Assembly: GCF_030053895.1 (NCBI RefSeq) | Contig: NZ_CP125781.1 | Span: forward strand, 3,286,001-3,350,000 | Origin: Trabulsiella odontotermitis | GTDB lineage: Bacteria > Pseudomonadota > Gammaproteobacteria > Enterobacterales > Enterobacteriaceae | DNA: 64,000 nt | Direction of reading: 5' to 3' | Part shown: one piece after another, positions 45,301 through 54,868 of the stretch | Layout: every line of letters begins with the position of its first letter | Numbering within the stretch: the first letter of the stretch is position 1 | Program-made: the position numbers and the translations under genes | The notes under the pieces: model-generated | What the model was told of the DNA's origin: nothing | Databases searched by the model: none | What the model saw: the letters and a program-made list of their open reading frames with translations, nothing else

Positions 45301-45763
45301 ACACGACGATTCCGAAGGGATTCAGAGATAAATATTTATTGCAGTTCTCTTGTCGGGGAGCAAGTAATGGCTATTTTTTGGAGGATTTAAGAAAAAGAGG
45401 CTATGAGAAGTCAGATATGACTTTCATAGCAATGAAGCCGCAGAAAAATGACTGTTAAGCATAAAAATAGAAATGAGAATTATCTTAATGATATATTTCC
45501 AATGTAATCTCAATGACGTCAGGAATGTAAGAAACCGTAAACGCTAAAAGTCACTGAATCTAAGATGAATATGGTTTCGCTATTTTGTGGAACTCCTTCT
45601 TTCTATTGTAAAAGTGCTTGTTTTCAAAGCTATTATTATTCCTTTTAATATGTAATCGAAACGGTGATTCTCGCAGAAAATTTAGATTATTAAAAAATGT
45701 TTATCGTGTTTATTATTTGACGCCAGAGAAATAACAGCTAAATTTAATTCCTGAACGACAACG
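45301..45763. other. Gene-free region upstream of yciG
   Basis: About 460 bp, AT-rich, no supported open frame. It must carry the yciG promoter; in Salmonella this operon is RpoS-dependent, but I cannot single out a promoter. Confidence 0.4.
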
Positions 45764-45783
45764 GATACGTGCAAATACGTATC
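45764..45783. promoter_or_regulatory. Inverted repeat GATACGT/ACGTATC before yciG
   Basis: Perfect 7-bp arms (45764-45770 and 45777-45783) with 6-nt spacer, 33 bp before the yciG start. It could be an operator or a 5' UTR stem. Confidence 0.4.
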
Positions 45784-45816
45784 TTACTGACATAAACGCA
45801 ACAAGAGGGTTGAAAT

Positions 45817-46002
45817 ATGGCAGAACATCGTGGTGGTTCCGGTAATTTCGCTGAAGACCGAGAAAAAGCTTCTGAAGCTGGACGCAAAGGCGGTCAGCAC
45901 AGCGGCGGTAATTTTAAAAATGATCCGCAACGTGCATCCGAAGCAGGTAAAAAAGGTGGTCAGAACAGCCATGGTGGTGGCCGTAAGTCAGATAATTCCT
46001 GA
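45817..46002 (+). CDS. yciG: General stress protein YciG (KGG repeat)
   Basis: 61 residues, glycine/lysine-rich, with two KGG-type repeats (FAEDREKASEAGRKGGQ and FKNDPQRASEAGKKGGQ). In enterics YciG is an RpoS-controlled stress protein linked to motility and heat or acid resistance. First gene of yciG-yciF-yciE-katN. Confidence 0.93.
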   Translation: MAEHRGGSGNFAEDREKASEAGRKGGQHSGGNFKNDPQRASEAGKKGGQNSHGGGRKSDNS

Positions 46003-46086
46003 CCTCTTTTTCAATGTCGTAAATATTAATGAGAGCATTGCGGGCCTTCGGGTCCGCATTATTTCCCAGCAAAAGGATACACAGTA

Positions 46087-46581
46087 ATGAAAATGAATAA
46101 TATTGAGGATGTTTTTATTCATCTGCTATCAGACACCTATAGCGCCGAAAAACAATTAACACGTGCTCTTGCCAAACTAGCCCGCTCTGCAGCTAGTGAG
46201 GAACTGAGTGCGGCGTTTAATGCTCACCTGGAGGAGACCCAGGGGCAGATTGAACGTATAGATCAGATTGTTGAACAGGAAGAGAACATTAAAATTAAGC
46301 GGATGAAATGTGTAGCAATGGAAGGCCTCATTGAAGAAGCCAAGGAAGTGATTGAAAGTACAGAAAAGAATGAAGTTCGTGATGCGGCACTCATTGCTGC
46401 TGCTCAGAAAGTTGAGCATTATGAAATTGCCAGCTATGGTACCCTCGCCACCCTGGCAGAGCAACTTGGATATAAAAGCGCCCTCAAGCTACTTACCGAA
46501 ACTCTGGAAGAAGAAAAAAATACCGATCTTAAACTTACAGATCTGGCGACCAGTAATATTAATCAAAGTGCGGAACGCTAA
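46087..46581 (+). CDS. yciF: YciF ferritin-like stress protein (DUF892)
   Basis: 164 residues, almost the length of E. coli YciF. Four-helix ferritin-like DUF892 protein: DVFIHLLSDTYSAEKQLTRAL, LEETQGQIERIDQI, KRMKCVAMEGLIEEA, AALIAAAQKVEHYEIASYGTL, with Glu/His residues in metal-binding places. Proposed to bind iron or another metal during stress. 84 bp after yciG. Confidence 0.94.
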   Translation: MKMNNIEDVFIHLLSDTYSAEKQLTRALAKLARSAASEELSAAFNAHLEETQGQIERIDQIVEQEENIKIKRMKCVAMEGLIEEAKEVIESTEKNEVRDAALIAAAQKVEHYEIASYGTLATLAEQLGYKSALKLLTETLEEEKNTDLKLTDLATSNINQSAER

Positions 46582-46630
46582 ACTTAATTAAAGATATCAA
46601 AATGAGCATCAGCCCGAAAGTGGTTAAACG

Positions 46631-46804
46631 ATGCCATCTTACTGCGGCAATTATCTGGTGCGGACCGCTATTCCTTCAGTTATATGGTGGAAGGAAAGTG
46701 TGCTTTGGGTCATTATTATTAGCATTTATGCCAATATAGTCGGACATCTGTCAGGCTATAGTGCCGCACGAGCTGACCAGACTGCTGAAGACGAAGCGAA
46801 ATAG
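46631..46804 (+). CDS. Putative small membrane protein between yciF and yciE
   Basis: 57 residues with one membrane helix (VLWVIIISIYANIVG) and a polar tail ending SAARADQTAEDEAK. It fills most of the 248 bp between yciF and yciE and ends 26 bp before the yciE start, so it looks like a real cistron, although its ribosome site is weak. Another frame beginning at 46602 also gives a short hydrophobic peptide, so a frameshifted older gene is possible. Not recognised. Confidence 0.45.
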   Translation: MPSYCGNYLVRTAIPSVIWWKESVLWVIIISIYANIVGHLSGYSAARADQTAEDEAK

Positions 46805-46829
46805 CATTCTAATAGATGAGGAATTCATT

Positions 46830-47336
46830 ATGAATCACGTAGAACATTATCATGACTGGCTACGCGATGCCCATGCGATGGAAAAACAAGCCGAGTCAAT
46901 GCTTAACTCTATGGCCAGTCGTATCGATAACTATCCAGACTTGCGTGCAAGAATTGAGCAGCATATTAATGAAACGCAGCATCAAATTTCTGTACTCGAA
47001 GAGATACTTGAACGAAATAGTATTTCGAACTCCGTTGTAAAAGATTCAATGAGTAAGATGGCAGCGTTAGGACAGTCTATTGGTGGCATGTTTACTCCGG
47101 ACGAAATTGTTAAAGGGTCAATTAGCGGCTACGTTTTCGAACAATTTGAAATTGCCTGCTACACCTCTCTGCTGGCGGCCGCGAAAAAAGCGGGAGATAA
47201 CGCCTCAATTCCTGCGATTGAGGGCATTCTGAAGGAAGAGTATGAAATGGCCGACTGGCTTATTCGCCATATTCCTGAAACAACAGAACAATTCCTGCTT
47301 CGTTCCGACATGGATGGCGTGGAAGCTAAAAAATAA
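46830..47336 (+). CDS. yciE: YciE ferritin-like stress protein (DUF892)
   Basis: 168 residues from ATG 46830 (GATGAGGA ribosome site); the frame is open 23 codons further upstream without a site. DUF892 four-helix protein: HYHDWLRDAHAMEKQAESML, HINETQHQISVLEEIL, YVFEQFEIACYTSLLAAAKKAG. Paralogue and likely partner of YciF. 18 bp before katN. Confidence 0.93.
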   Translation: MNHVEHYHDWLRDAHAMEKQAESMLNSMASRIDNYPDLRARIEQHINETQHQISVLEEILERNSISNSVVKDSMSKMAALGQSIGGMFTPDEIVKGSISGYVFEQFEIACYTSLLAAAKKAGDNASIPAIEGILKEEYEMADWLIRHIPETTEQFLLRSDMDGVEAKK

Positions 47337-47354
47337 ACTGAGAGGGGTGACAAT

Positions 47355-48227
47355 ATGTTCCGACACGTTAAGCAACTTCAATATACCGTCCGTGTCTCTG
47401 AGCCCAATCCTGGACTGGCAAATCTCCTTCTGGAGCAATTCGGTGGGCCGCAAGGGGAACTTGCCGCGGCGTGCCGTTATTTTACTCAGGGTCTGAGTGA
47501 TGAAGATGCCGGCCGAAAAGATATGCTGTTAGACATTGCAACGGAAGAGCTAAGTCACCTTGAAATTATTGGGACGGTGGTCGGTATGCTCAATAAAGGG
47601 GCAAAAGGCGAACTGGCAGAGGGCACAGAAAATGAAGCGGAAATGTACCGTTCACTGACCGCAAATGGCAATGACAGTCACATTACCTCTTTACTTTATG
47701 GTGGCGGTCCATCGCTTACCAATTCTGCCGGTGTTCCCTGGACTGCGGCCTACATAGATACCATCGGTGAACCTACCGCCGATTTACGTTCTAATATAGC
47801 TGCCGAAGCAAGGGCAAAAATCATCTATGAACGCCTGATAAACGTCACAGATGATCCCGGCGTAAAAGATGCGCTAGCATTCCTGATGACGCGTGAAGCT
47901 GCACATCAGCTCTCGTTCGAGAAAGCGCTGCAATCTATCAGAAACAATTATCCGCCTGGCAAATTACCACCGATCATCCAGTACACAGATAAGTACTACA
48001 GCATGTCCGAAGGGGGTGAGGTTCGAGGGAGCTGGAACAGCGATAAGAATTTTGACTATATCGATAATCCTCAACCTGCTGTTGATGGCGGAGATGGAAG
48101 CGCGAGCGTTAAATTAACGCCGAAACAGCAGGCGCTGGTTAAGGCCATGGCCGAGCGGACGCAATCCTCGACTGAGGGAAATCCTCTTACCGGCGCTGAG
48201 CTCGGTGCAGGGAAGAAGAAAGTGTAA
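47355..48227 (+). CDS. katN: Manganese (non-heme) catalase KatN
   Basis: 290 residues. Dimanganese ligands in register with the family: Glu35 (QGELAAA), Glu65 and His68 (EELSHLE), and a later Glu in AAEARAKIIYE and His in REAAHQLSFE. Converts hydrogen peroxide to water and oxygen without heme. In Salmonella katN is the last gene of the RpoS-dependent yciGFE-katN operon, as here. Ribosome site GAGAGGGG. A terminator follows. Confidence 0.94.
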   Translation: MFRHVKQLQYTVRVSEPNPGLANLLLEQFGGPQGELAAACRYFTQGLSDEDAGRKDMLLDIATEELSHLEIIGTVVGMLNKGAKGELAEGTENEAEMYRSLTANGNDSHITSLLYGGGPSLTNSAGVPWTAAYIDTIGEPTADLRSNIAAEARAKIIYERLINVTDDPGVKDALAFLMTREAAHQLSFEKALQSIRNNYPPGKLPPIIQYTDKYYSMSEGGEVRGSWNSDKNFDYIDNPQPAVDGGDGSASVKLTPKQQALVKAMAERTQSSTEGNPLTGAELGAGKKKV

Positions 48228-48252
48228 TCATCAGGCAGCGTTTTTCATCCTC

Positions 48253-48281
48253 AAGCCCCGCCTTAACGGACGGGGCTTTTC
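48253..48281 (+). terminator. Intrinsic terminator after katN
   Basis: AGCCCCG (48254-48260) and CGGGGCT (48271-48277) with a short loop, then TTTT. 25 bp after the katN stop. Confidence 0.88.
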
Positions 48282-48596
48282 TATGCCGACGCGAATTGTG
48301 TTGGTCAAATACGAGCACAGTAAAGGGAAGGAGATAGAAGTTATGGCAAAAAATTTGATGTGTTTTCTACGCTTGCTGAGGATAGGTGGCAGTCTGCTTT
48401 GCGTCAGTTTTTATCGTCGACACAAGAGTGAGTGTTAGCTTGCGACTGCCTGTAGACGGGCACCGATCGGCACACTTACGGAAAGGGCTTCCCCGGCTCT
48501 TCAACGTTCAACAACCACACTCCCGCGTGACTGTCTGCGACGCTTTTAACCAGGGTAGTCCAGGTCGAAGGATCGTATGCCCACTGAATAATTTAT
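48282..48596. other. Gap without a supported gene
   Basis: Contains only a 31-codon frame (48343-48438, MAKNLMCFLRLL...) with an AGGAG before it; too short and unlike anything known to be accepted. Confidence 0.4.
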
Positions 48597-49163
48597 TTAC
48601 TTATCTGTTGGCATCGCAATTTGCTGGGCGGACTTCAGGTGCTGCTCAACGACTGGCGTATGCGCGTCGGCCAGAGCCTTCACATCTGGATCCTTGATTT
48701 CCCTGGAGTCACTTTGCAGCGTCGACAGCACCATTTTGTGGTCTTTGGTACCGGCGTTTTCCATATACATTTTGTCAAATGCGTCGCCACTTTGTTTTTC
48801 CAGCTTAGCGGCTATGGCCTTGTGCTTAGCGTCCGGCTCAGTCGGCAGTGCCACGCCCTTTTGCTGGGCGACCGTCTGTACTTTGGTCAAAGCATCGCCG
48901 TGATCTTTGACCATTTGTTGAGCGAAGGCTTTGACTTCGCTGCTTTGGGCCTTGCTCTGCGCGATCCTGGCGGCGGCGATTTCATTGATATTGGCCTGAG
49001 CCATATCCTTCAACGCTTTTTCGTCGCCGGTGTTAAGCCTGGCGATCGTTTCGGTCTGGCCTGTGGCACTCACCGGCGTCTGGGCTTGCACGCTTACAGT
49101 GCTGAACAATGCTGCTATCGCCGATAAGGTGATCATTCCTACCAAGGTTTTACTCTTTTGCAT
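48597..49163 (-). CDS. Secreted DUF4142 protein
   Basis: 188 residues. Signal peptide (1-28, ending VQA). The rest is the helical DUF4142 domain: MAQANINEIAAARIAQSKAQSSEVKAFAQQMVKDHGDALTKVQTVAQ, then FDKMYMENAGTKDHKMVLSTLQSD and HTPVVEQHLKSAQQ. Periplasmic ferritin-like helical proteins of unknown role. It lies next to the yciGFE-katN stress operon, which hints at a stress role. AGGAG before ATG. Confidence 0.9.
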   Translation of the reverse strand: MQKSKTLVGMITLSAIAALFSTVSVQAQTPVSATGQTETIARLNTGDEKALKDMAQANINEIAAARIAQSKAQSSEVKAFAQQMVKDHGDALTKVQTVAQQKGVALPTEPDAKHKAIAAKLEKQSGDAFDKMYMENAGTKDHKMVLSTLQSDSREIKDPDVKALADAHTPVVEQHLKSAQQIAMPTDK

Positions 49164-49509
49164 ATTGTTCTCCTGCTGGTCATAGGTAAGGTTGGTGTGA
49201 GGTAATTAATCGTGCGCAGCCTCGTATGAAAATGACAACTGCAATGGTGAGTATAGTGGCTCAACGATTTTAGGCGGCTGTTAAGGCATATTCACCAGGA
49301 AAGACAGTTGGAAATGACAGAAGCAAAGCAGCGGAAAATGCATTGTCTCGAATCCAGGAACTCCCCCTCTGATTCGTACCACCCCCGAAACGGATACGAT
49401 CCGGCATAACCACAAAAAGAAAATGGATGCTAATCCATCCGTTTTTCATCGCATTGCGGCGCATTGTCATCACTAAAATGAAGAGGTTAACTCACTGAAA
49501 GAATAGAAA
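49164..49509. other. Intergenic region
   Basis: About 350 bp holding the promoter of the DUF4142 gene on the minus strand; no other feature recognised. Confidence 0.4.
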
Positions 49510-49656
49510 ATGGCTATTCAAGAAATTGGAAATTGCCTCACTATGGAGCAACAGGATTTCAAAAATCTGATGGCAAAAGCTACCGATACCGCAGGCGCTT
49601 CGCCAAAAGCGCAAGCGTCAGCCAGTAGCAATGGCGCGACGGGATGGCTGGCATAG
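49510..49656 (+). CDS. Candidate 48-residue small protein followed by its own terminator
   Basis: ATG 49510 to TAG 49656, sequence beginning MAIQEIGNCLTMEQQDFK and ending in an Ala/Ser-rich SNGATGWLA tail. The ribosome site is weak (GAAAGA). A strong intrinsic terminator starts 9 bp after the stop, so something is transcribed here: either this peptide or a short regulatory RNA. No family recognised. Confidence 0.45.
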   Translation: MAIQEIGNCLTMEQQDFKNLMAKATDTAGASPKAQASASSNGATGWLA

Positions 49657-49664
49657 ACGATGCT

Positions 49665-49695
49665 AAAAAAGCCAGTCATCGCGACTGGCTTTTTC
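49665..49695 (+). terminator. Bidirectional-looking intrinsic terminator
   Basis: AAAAAA, GCCAGTC (49671-49677), loop ATCGC, GACTGGC (49683-49689), then TTTTTC. Usable on both strands. Confidence 0.9.
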
Positions 49696-49972
49696 TTACT
49701 GTGCCCACCAGGTTCTTGTTCTGCCCTCCCTGAAGTCTCTGGATAATATATGGCGATTCGATCAGCATTTATCCGCAATATTTTTATTCGTCGCCATGTT
49801 GAGATACACAATGATTAAACAGCGGGAAGCGCGCGGGAAACTCTATTTTTGCGTGTCAGGTCAATCGTAGACTGCTTCAAAAAAATTCCCGTATTTGTTA
49901 TATTGTGCTTAATGATTACTCACCTCTGCGGTGCCAAAAAGAACAAGATTCACCGCAACCCAGGACAATAAA

Positions 49973-50452
49973 ATGTTAGATTACCGCTTCCCGACAGCTT
50001 TGCAGATGGTTCTCAGCGTAGCGATGGCGGAGCAATTGGGTGAACGTTCGACGAGTGCGATTCTGGCCTACGGTCTGGAAGCGAATCCGAGCTTAATCCG
50101 CAAATTGATGGTTCCACTCACGCGTGATGGCATTATCGTCTCAACGCTTGGCCGCAACGGTTCTATTCATCTTGGTCGTCCGGCGGAAAAGATCACCCTG
50201 CGCGATATCTACGTTTCCGTAATAGAAGATAAAAAACTGTGGGCGTCGCGTCCCGACATACCTGCTCGCTGTGTGGTCAGCGCCAACGCGTGCTGGTACT
50301 TCAAATCTATCACTGATGAAGCGGAGCAGGCTTCGTTAGAGGTATTAGCTCGTCATACCGTGGCAAGCGCGCTGGAAGAGGTCAAAAAAGCCGATACCAG
50401 TGGGTGCGATCCGCTACCTGAAATTGATGCCCTGTATAAAAAAGCGAATTAA
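49973..50452 (+). CDS. oqxR: Rrf2-family regulator OqxR
   Basis: 159 residues from ATG 49973 (AGGA 8 nt upstream). Winged HTH: FPTALQMVLSVAMAEQLGERSTSAILAYGLEANPSLIRKLMVPLTRDGIIVSTLGRNG; cysteines at CVVSANACWYF and SGCDPL may sense redox or ligand state but no FeS triad is clear. Sits directly downstream of, and convergent with, oqxB, as oqxR does in Klebsiella, where it represses oqxAB and rarA. Confidence 0.9.
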   Translation: MLDYRFPTALQMVLSVAMAEQLGERSTSAILAYGLEANPSLIRKLMVPLTRDGIIVSTLGRNGSIHLGRPAEKITLRDIYVSVIEDKKLWASRPDIPARCVVSANACWYFKSITDEAEQASLEVLARHTVASALEEVKKADTSGCDPLPEIDALYKKAN

Positions 50453-50470
50453 TTATTTTCTTATTGTCAA

Positions 50471-50503
50471 AAAAACCGCCTTCACAGTGAAGGCGGTTTT
50501 TTG
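50471..50503. terminator. Shared bidirectional terminator of oqxR and oqxB
   Basis: ACCGCCTTCAC and GTGAAGGCGGT form a perfect stem with A-run and T-run flanks on opposite sides (50471-50503), between the convergent stops. Confidence 0.93.
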
Positions 50504-50516
50504 TTATCTGCGACAA

Positions 50517-53500
50517 CTACGCAGGCAAAACGTCTCTTGCCGGTTTGCCGCGCGTCACGAATTTACGCAACGTAACGTAAAACACCGGTGTCAGAAACAG
50601 ACCAAACAGCGTCACGCCCAGCATCCCGGAAAACACCGTGATCCCGGTGACGCCGCGCACTTCTGCACCCGCGCCATGACCGAGGATCAGCGGGATCGTC
50701 CCGGCAATAAAAGCGATGGAGGTCATAATAATCGGGCGTAAACGCAGACGGCAAGCGGCCAGCGCCGCTTCCATGATACCTTTCCCCTGAATTTCCAGCT
50801 CGCGGGCAAACTCAACGATCAGAATCGCGTTTTTACAAGCCAGCCCCATCAGTACGACCAGACCCACCTGCACGAACACGTTGTTATCGCCACCGGTCAG
50901 CCAGACGCCAAACAGCGCGGACAGCATCGTCATCGGGACGATAAGGATCACCGCCAGTGGTAACGTCCAGCTTTCATACAGCGCCGCCAGCACCAGGAAC
51001 GCCAGCAGAACCGCGACCGGGAAGACGATCAGCGCTGTATTACCCTGAGTGGCCTGCTGGAAGCTCAGGTCCGTCCATTCAATATTCATCCCATTCGGCA
51101 GTATCTGCTTAGACATCTCATCCAGTTGCGTCATCGCCTGCGAGGAAGAGAGTATGCGCGGATCCGCATCGCCAATGAGATCCGCCGCCGGATAACCATT
51201 GTAGCGAATCACTGGATCCGGCCCGTACGTGGTACTGATATTCACCATACTGCCGATCGGCACCATTTCGCCCTGATTATTACGGGTGCGCAAATTAGCA
51301 ATATCTTCTACGCTGTCGCGGAACGGACCGTCAGCCTGCGCCATCACGCGCCAGGTACGTCCGAACTGGTTAAAATCATTCACATAAGACGATCCCAGAT
51401 AGGTTTGCAGCGTACCGAAAAGATCGGTCAGCGACACGCCCTGTGCTTTTGCCTTATCACGATCGACCTGCACATCCAGTTGCGGAACGTTAGCCTGGTA
51501 GGTTGAGATGGGGAAATGCATCCCCGGCGTCTGCATAATCGCACCAGACATTGTGTTCACCGCGTTTTGCAGCGCGCCATAGCCAAGACCAGCGCGATCC
51601 TGAATGTACAGCGAATAGCCAGAACCCTGACCCAGCCCTAAAATCGGTGGCGGCAAAATGGAGAAGCCAAAGCCCTGCTGGATTTGGGCGATCTTAGCGT
51701 TGATCTCCGCGTTAATTTCCGCAGCAGAATGTTTACGCTGGTCGAACGGTTTCAGGCCAAAAAAGACCGTCCCGGTATTCGGCGTGTTGGTGAACTGCAG
51801 CGCATTAAGCCCAGGAAAAGCTACCGCGTAATCCACACCTTCAGTATTCATCCCGATTTCGCTCATTTTGCGGATCACCGCATCGGTACGTGCCAGCGAA
51901 GCGCCTTCCGGCATTTTCACGCCACCAATCAAATACAGCTTATCCTGTGTAGGAATAAACCCGCCGGGCACGGCTTTGAACATGACGCCAGCGGCACAGA
52001 GCAGCAGCACATAAACAGCAAACACCGCACCACGTCGTCCGAGCGTTTTACCAACCAGCCCCTGATAGCGGCTCGAGCTATGGTGGAAAAAGCGGTTAAA
52101 CGGACGGAAAAGCCAACCGAACAGACGATCAATAAGCCTGGTAGGAAAGTCTTTTGGTGCACCGTGCGGCTTTAACAACATGGCAGCCAGAGCCGGAGAA
52201 AGTGTCAGCGAGTTGATAGCGGAGATCACCGTTGAAATCGCGATAGTCACCGCAAACTGTTTGTAGAACTGGCCGGTGACCCCGGAGAGAAACGCCATCG
52301 GTACGAACACCGCGCACAGCACCAGCGCAATAGCGATAATCGGCCCGGAAACTTCACGCATCGCCTGATGCGCCGCCGCAAGGGGAGCAAGCCCCTCTTC
52401 GATATTTCGCTCAACGTTTTCCACCACCACGATAGCGTCATCCACAACGATACCGATAGCCAGGACCAGCCCGAACAAACTCAGGGTATTCAATGAAAAA
52501 CCAAGCAGGTAGAGAATGCTGAACGTTCCCACGACCGATACCGGCACCGCGATCAGCGGAATAATCGACGCGCGCCAGGTTTGCAGAAACAGGATCACCA
52601 CCAGTACAACCAGCACTACCGCTTCCAGCAGCGTTTGCACGACCGCGCGAATGGAATCGCGAACGAAAACCGTCGGATCGTAAGGTGCCGCCCATTTCAT
52701 ATCTTCCGGGAAACGGGTGGACAGTTCGTCCATTTTGGCGCGCACCGCGTTAGACAAATCAATGGCGTTCGCCCCCGGAGACTGGAAGATACCAATCCCG
52801 ACTGCGTCTTTATTATTCAGCTGAGAGCGCAGCGCATAGCTGCCAGAACCCATTTCTATCCGCGCCACGTCGCGCAGGCGTACCAGCGAACCGTCTTGCG
52901 CCGTTTTCAGAATAATATTGCCAAACTCTTCTTCCGTATGCAGACGCCCCTGGGCGTTAATGGAGATCAGGAAATCGCTCTCTTTCGGCAGCGGCTCGGC
53001 GCCAAGTTGCCCGGCGGAAACCTGTACGTTTTGCTCCTGCATCGCCGTCACCACATCCGAAGCAGTTAACCCGCGCGCCGCCACCTTATTGGGATCCAGC
53101 CAGATACGCATAGCGTATTCACCCGAGCCAAAAATCTGAATCTGGCCGACGCCGGGCAGACGCGCCAGTTCATCCTTCACTTTTAGCGTGGCGTAGTTAC
53201 GCATATACAATGAATCGTATTTACCGCCAGGCGAGAACAGATGCACTACCAGCGTGAGCGTCGGCGATTGCTTCTGGGTGGTGATGCCCAGACGCCGCAC
53301 ATCTTCCGGCAGACGCGCTTCAGCCTGTGATACCCGGTTTTGTACCTGAACCTGCGCCTGATCGGGATCTGTACCCGGACGGAAAGTGACGGTGGTCACC
53401 AGTACGCCATCAGAGCCTGCGACGGATTTCATGTACATCATGTTTTCAACGCCGTTGATCGCTTCTTCCAGCGGCGTCGCCACGGTCTCTGCAATCACTT

Positions 53501-53669
53501 TCGGGTTAGCACCTGGATACTCCGCGCGCACCTGCACGCTTGGCGGTACGACGTCAGGATATTCGCTGACCGGCAACAGTGGGATGGCGATTAATCCTGT
53601 GGTAAAAATGAGTATCGACAGCACCGCAGCGAAAATCGGCCTGTCGATAAAAAAGCGGGAAAAGTCCAT
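50517..53669 (-). CDS. oqxB: RND efflux pump inner-membrane transporter OqxB
   Basis: 1050 residues, identical in length to Klebsiella OqxB and highly similar in my memory of it from the first residues (MDFSRFFIDRPIFAAVLSI) to the end. RND features: twelve membrane helices, two periplasmic porter domains, proton-relay Asp pair in LVLAIGIVVDDAIVVVENVER, and GQGSGYSLYIQDR in the second porter. With OqxA and an outer-membrane TolC it exports olaquindox, quinolones, chloramphenicol and other compounds. 23 bp after oqxA. Confidence 0.95.
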   Translation of the reverse strand: MDFSRFFIDRPIFAAVLSILIFTTGLIAIPLLPVSEYPDVVPPSVQVRAEYPGANPKVIAETVATPLEEAINGVENMMYMKSVAGSDGVLVTTVTFRPGTDPDQAQVQVQNRVSQAEARLPEDVRRLGITTQKQSPTLTLVVHLFSPGGKYDSLYMRNYATLKVKDELARLPGVGQIQIFGSGEYAMRIWLDPNKVAARGLTASDVVTAMQEQNVQVSAGQLGAEPLPKESDFLISINAQGRLHTEEEFGNIILKTAQDGSLVRLRDVARIEMGSGSYALRSQLNNKDAVGIGIFQSPGANAIDLSNAVRAKMDELSTRFPEDMKWAAPYDPTVFVRDSIRAVVQTLLEAVVLVVLVVILFLQTWRASIIPLIAVPVSVVGTFSILYLLGFSLNTLSLFGLVLAIGIVVDDAIVVVENVERNIEEGLAPLAAAHQAMREVSGPIIAIALVLCAVFVPMAFLSGVTGQFYKQFAVTIAISTVISAINSLTLSPALAAMLLKPHGAPKDFPTRLIDRLFGWLFRPFNRFFHHSSSRYQGLVGKTLGRRGAVFAVYVLLLCAAGVMFKAVPGGFIPTQDKLYLIGGVKMPEGASLARTDAVIRKMSEIGMNTEGVDYAVAFPGLNALQFTNTPNTGTVFFGLKPFDQRKHSAAEINAEINAKIAQIQQGFGFSILPPPILGLGQGSGYSLYIQDRAGLGYGALQNAVNTMSGAIMQTPGMHFPISTYQANVPQLDVQVDRDKAKAQGVSLTDLFGTLQTYLGSSYVNDFNQFGRTWRVMAQADGPFRDSVEDIANLRTRNNQGEMVPIGSMVNISTTYGPDPVIRYNGYPAADLIGDADPRILSSSQAMTQLDEMSKQILPNGMNIEWTDLSFQQATQGNTALIVFPVAVLLAFLVLAALYESWTLPLAVILIVPMTMLSALFGVWLTGGDNNVFVQVGLVVLMGLACKNAILIVEFARELEIQGKGIMEAALAACRLRLRPIIMTSIAFIAGTIPLILGHGAGAEVRGVTGITVFSGMLGVTLFGLFLTPVFYVTLRKFVTRGKPARDVLPA

Positions 53670-53692
53670 GTGTCGGATTCTCAGGTAAGGGA

Positions 53693-54868
53693 TCAGTTGG
53701 GGGCGGTGCTGACGGTCATGGCAACGGTTTTCGCGTTAACCGGCATGCCCGGCATAAACACTTTTTGTAAACCATCGACGATGACTCTGTCGCCAGGGTT
53801 CAACCCCTGCTGAACGATGCGTAAACCGGCAGCCAGACGCCCCGGCGTAATATCGCGACGCTGTGCTTTACCCTCTTTATCAACGACATAAACATATTTG
53901 CGATCCTGATCGGTCAGCACGGCTTTGTCGTCGATAAGCGTGGCTTTGAATTCAGCGCTGCCCGGCAGACGTACGCGGGCAAAGAGTCCCGGCGTGAACT
54001 GACGCTGTGCGTTATCCAGCAGCGCGCGCATACGGATCGTACCGGTACTCGGCGTTAACTGATTATCAAGAAAATCCACTTTGCCCTGATGGGGGTAGCC
54101 ATCTTCGCCAACCAGGCCAATCTCAACCGGTAGCGCCAGGTGATTACTGGACGCCCCCTGCCCGCTGCGGGCGAGATTTTGATAGTGAAGGTAGGTCGAC
54201 TCATCCACGTCAAAGTAGACGTAAACCGTCTTCTGCGATATCACCGTGGTGAGCACGCTGGCGCTGTCACCCGCGGTAACCAGATTACCGCTGGTGATCA
54301 ACGCACGGCTGGCACGACCATCGATAGGCGCGGTCACTTTGGTGAAATCCAGGTTAAGTTGCGCGGCGTCAACCGCCGCCTGCGCTGCGCGAATGTCAGC
54401 CTGTGCCTGGGTGGCGGCCGAACGGCGCTGCTCCCATTCTTCACGGGATACCACGTTGGTGTGGATTAATTTATCGGTACGGTTAGCCTCACTTCGCGCC
54501 AGGCTGGCCTGTGTTTTGGCTCTCGCCAACGTTGCCTGCGCCTGTTCCAGTGCGGCGCGGTAGGTTCTGTCATCAATAGTGAACAGCACCTCGCCCTTTT
54601 TCACTTCCTGACCGTCGGTGTAATTCACTTTATCAATGTAGCCGGAGACGCGGGGGCGGAGCTGAACACTTTCCACCGCTTCAATCCGACCGTTAAAGCT
54701 GTCCCACTGACTAATGGATTTCACGACCACATCAGCGGCGCTGACGGCGGGGGCTTGTGGCGCGGCGTTTTGCGCGACACCGTCATCGCACCCGACGAGC
54801 AGTACGGAGAGTAACATCGCTCCCAGTACATGCAGAGGAAAGTTAACCCAAGGTTTTTGCAGGCTCAT
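53693..54868 (-). CDS. oqxA: RND efflux periplasmic adaptor OqxA
   Basis: 391 residues from the ATG at 54868. Lipoprotein-type signal with the lipobox VLLVGC (Cys27). Membrane-fusion order: lipoyl half (ESVQLRPRVSGYIDKVNYTDGQEVKKGEVLFTIDD), alpha-hairpin (AALEQAQATLARAKTQASLARSEANRTDKLI), second lipoyl half and beta-barrel (LDFTKVTAPIDGRASR, GLFARVRLPG). Bridges OqxB and TolC. Reads leftward, divergent from rarA. Confidence 0.94.
   Translation of the reverse strand: MSLQKPWVNFPLHVLGAMLLSVLLVGCDDGVAQNAAPQAPAVSAADVVVKSISQWDSFNGRIEAVESVQLRPRVSGYIDKVNYTDGQEVKKGEVLFTIDDRTYRAALEQAQATLARAKTQASLARSEANRTDKLIHTNVVSREEWEQRRSAATQAQADIRAAQAAVDAAQLNLDFTKVTAPIDGRASRALITSGNLVTAGDSASVLTTVISQKTVYVYFDVDESTYLHYQNLARSGQGASSNHLALPVEIGLVGEDGYPHQGKVDFLDNQLTPSTGTIRMRALLDNAQRQFTPGLFARVRLPGSAEFKATLIDDKAVLTDQDRKYVYVVDKEGKAQRRDITPGRLAAGLRIVQQGLNPGDRVIVDGLQKVFMPGMPVNAKTVAMTVSTAPN

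Noticed and set aside
48343..48438. 31-residue hydrophobic peptide with AGGAG site
   Set aside because: Too short and unsupported by any neighbour or family.
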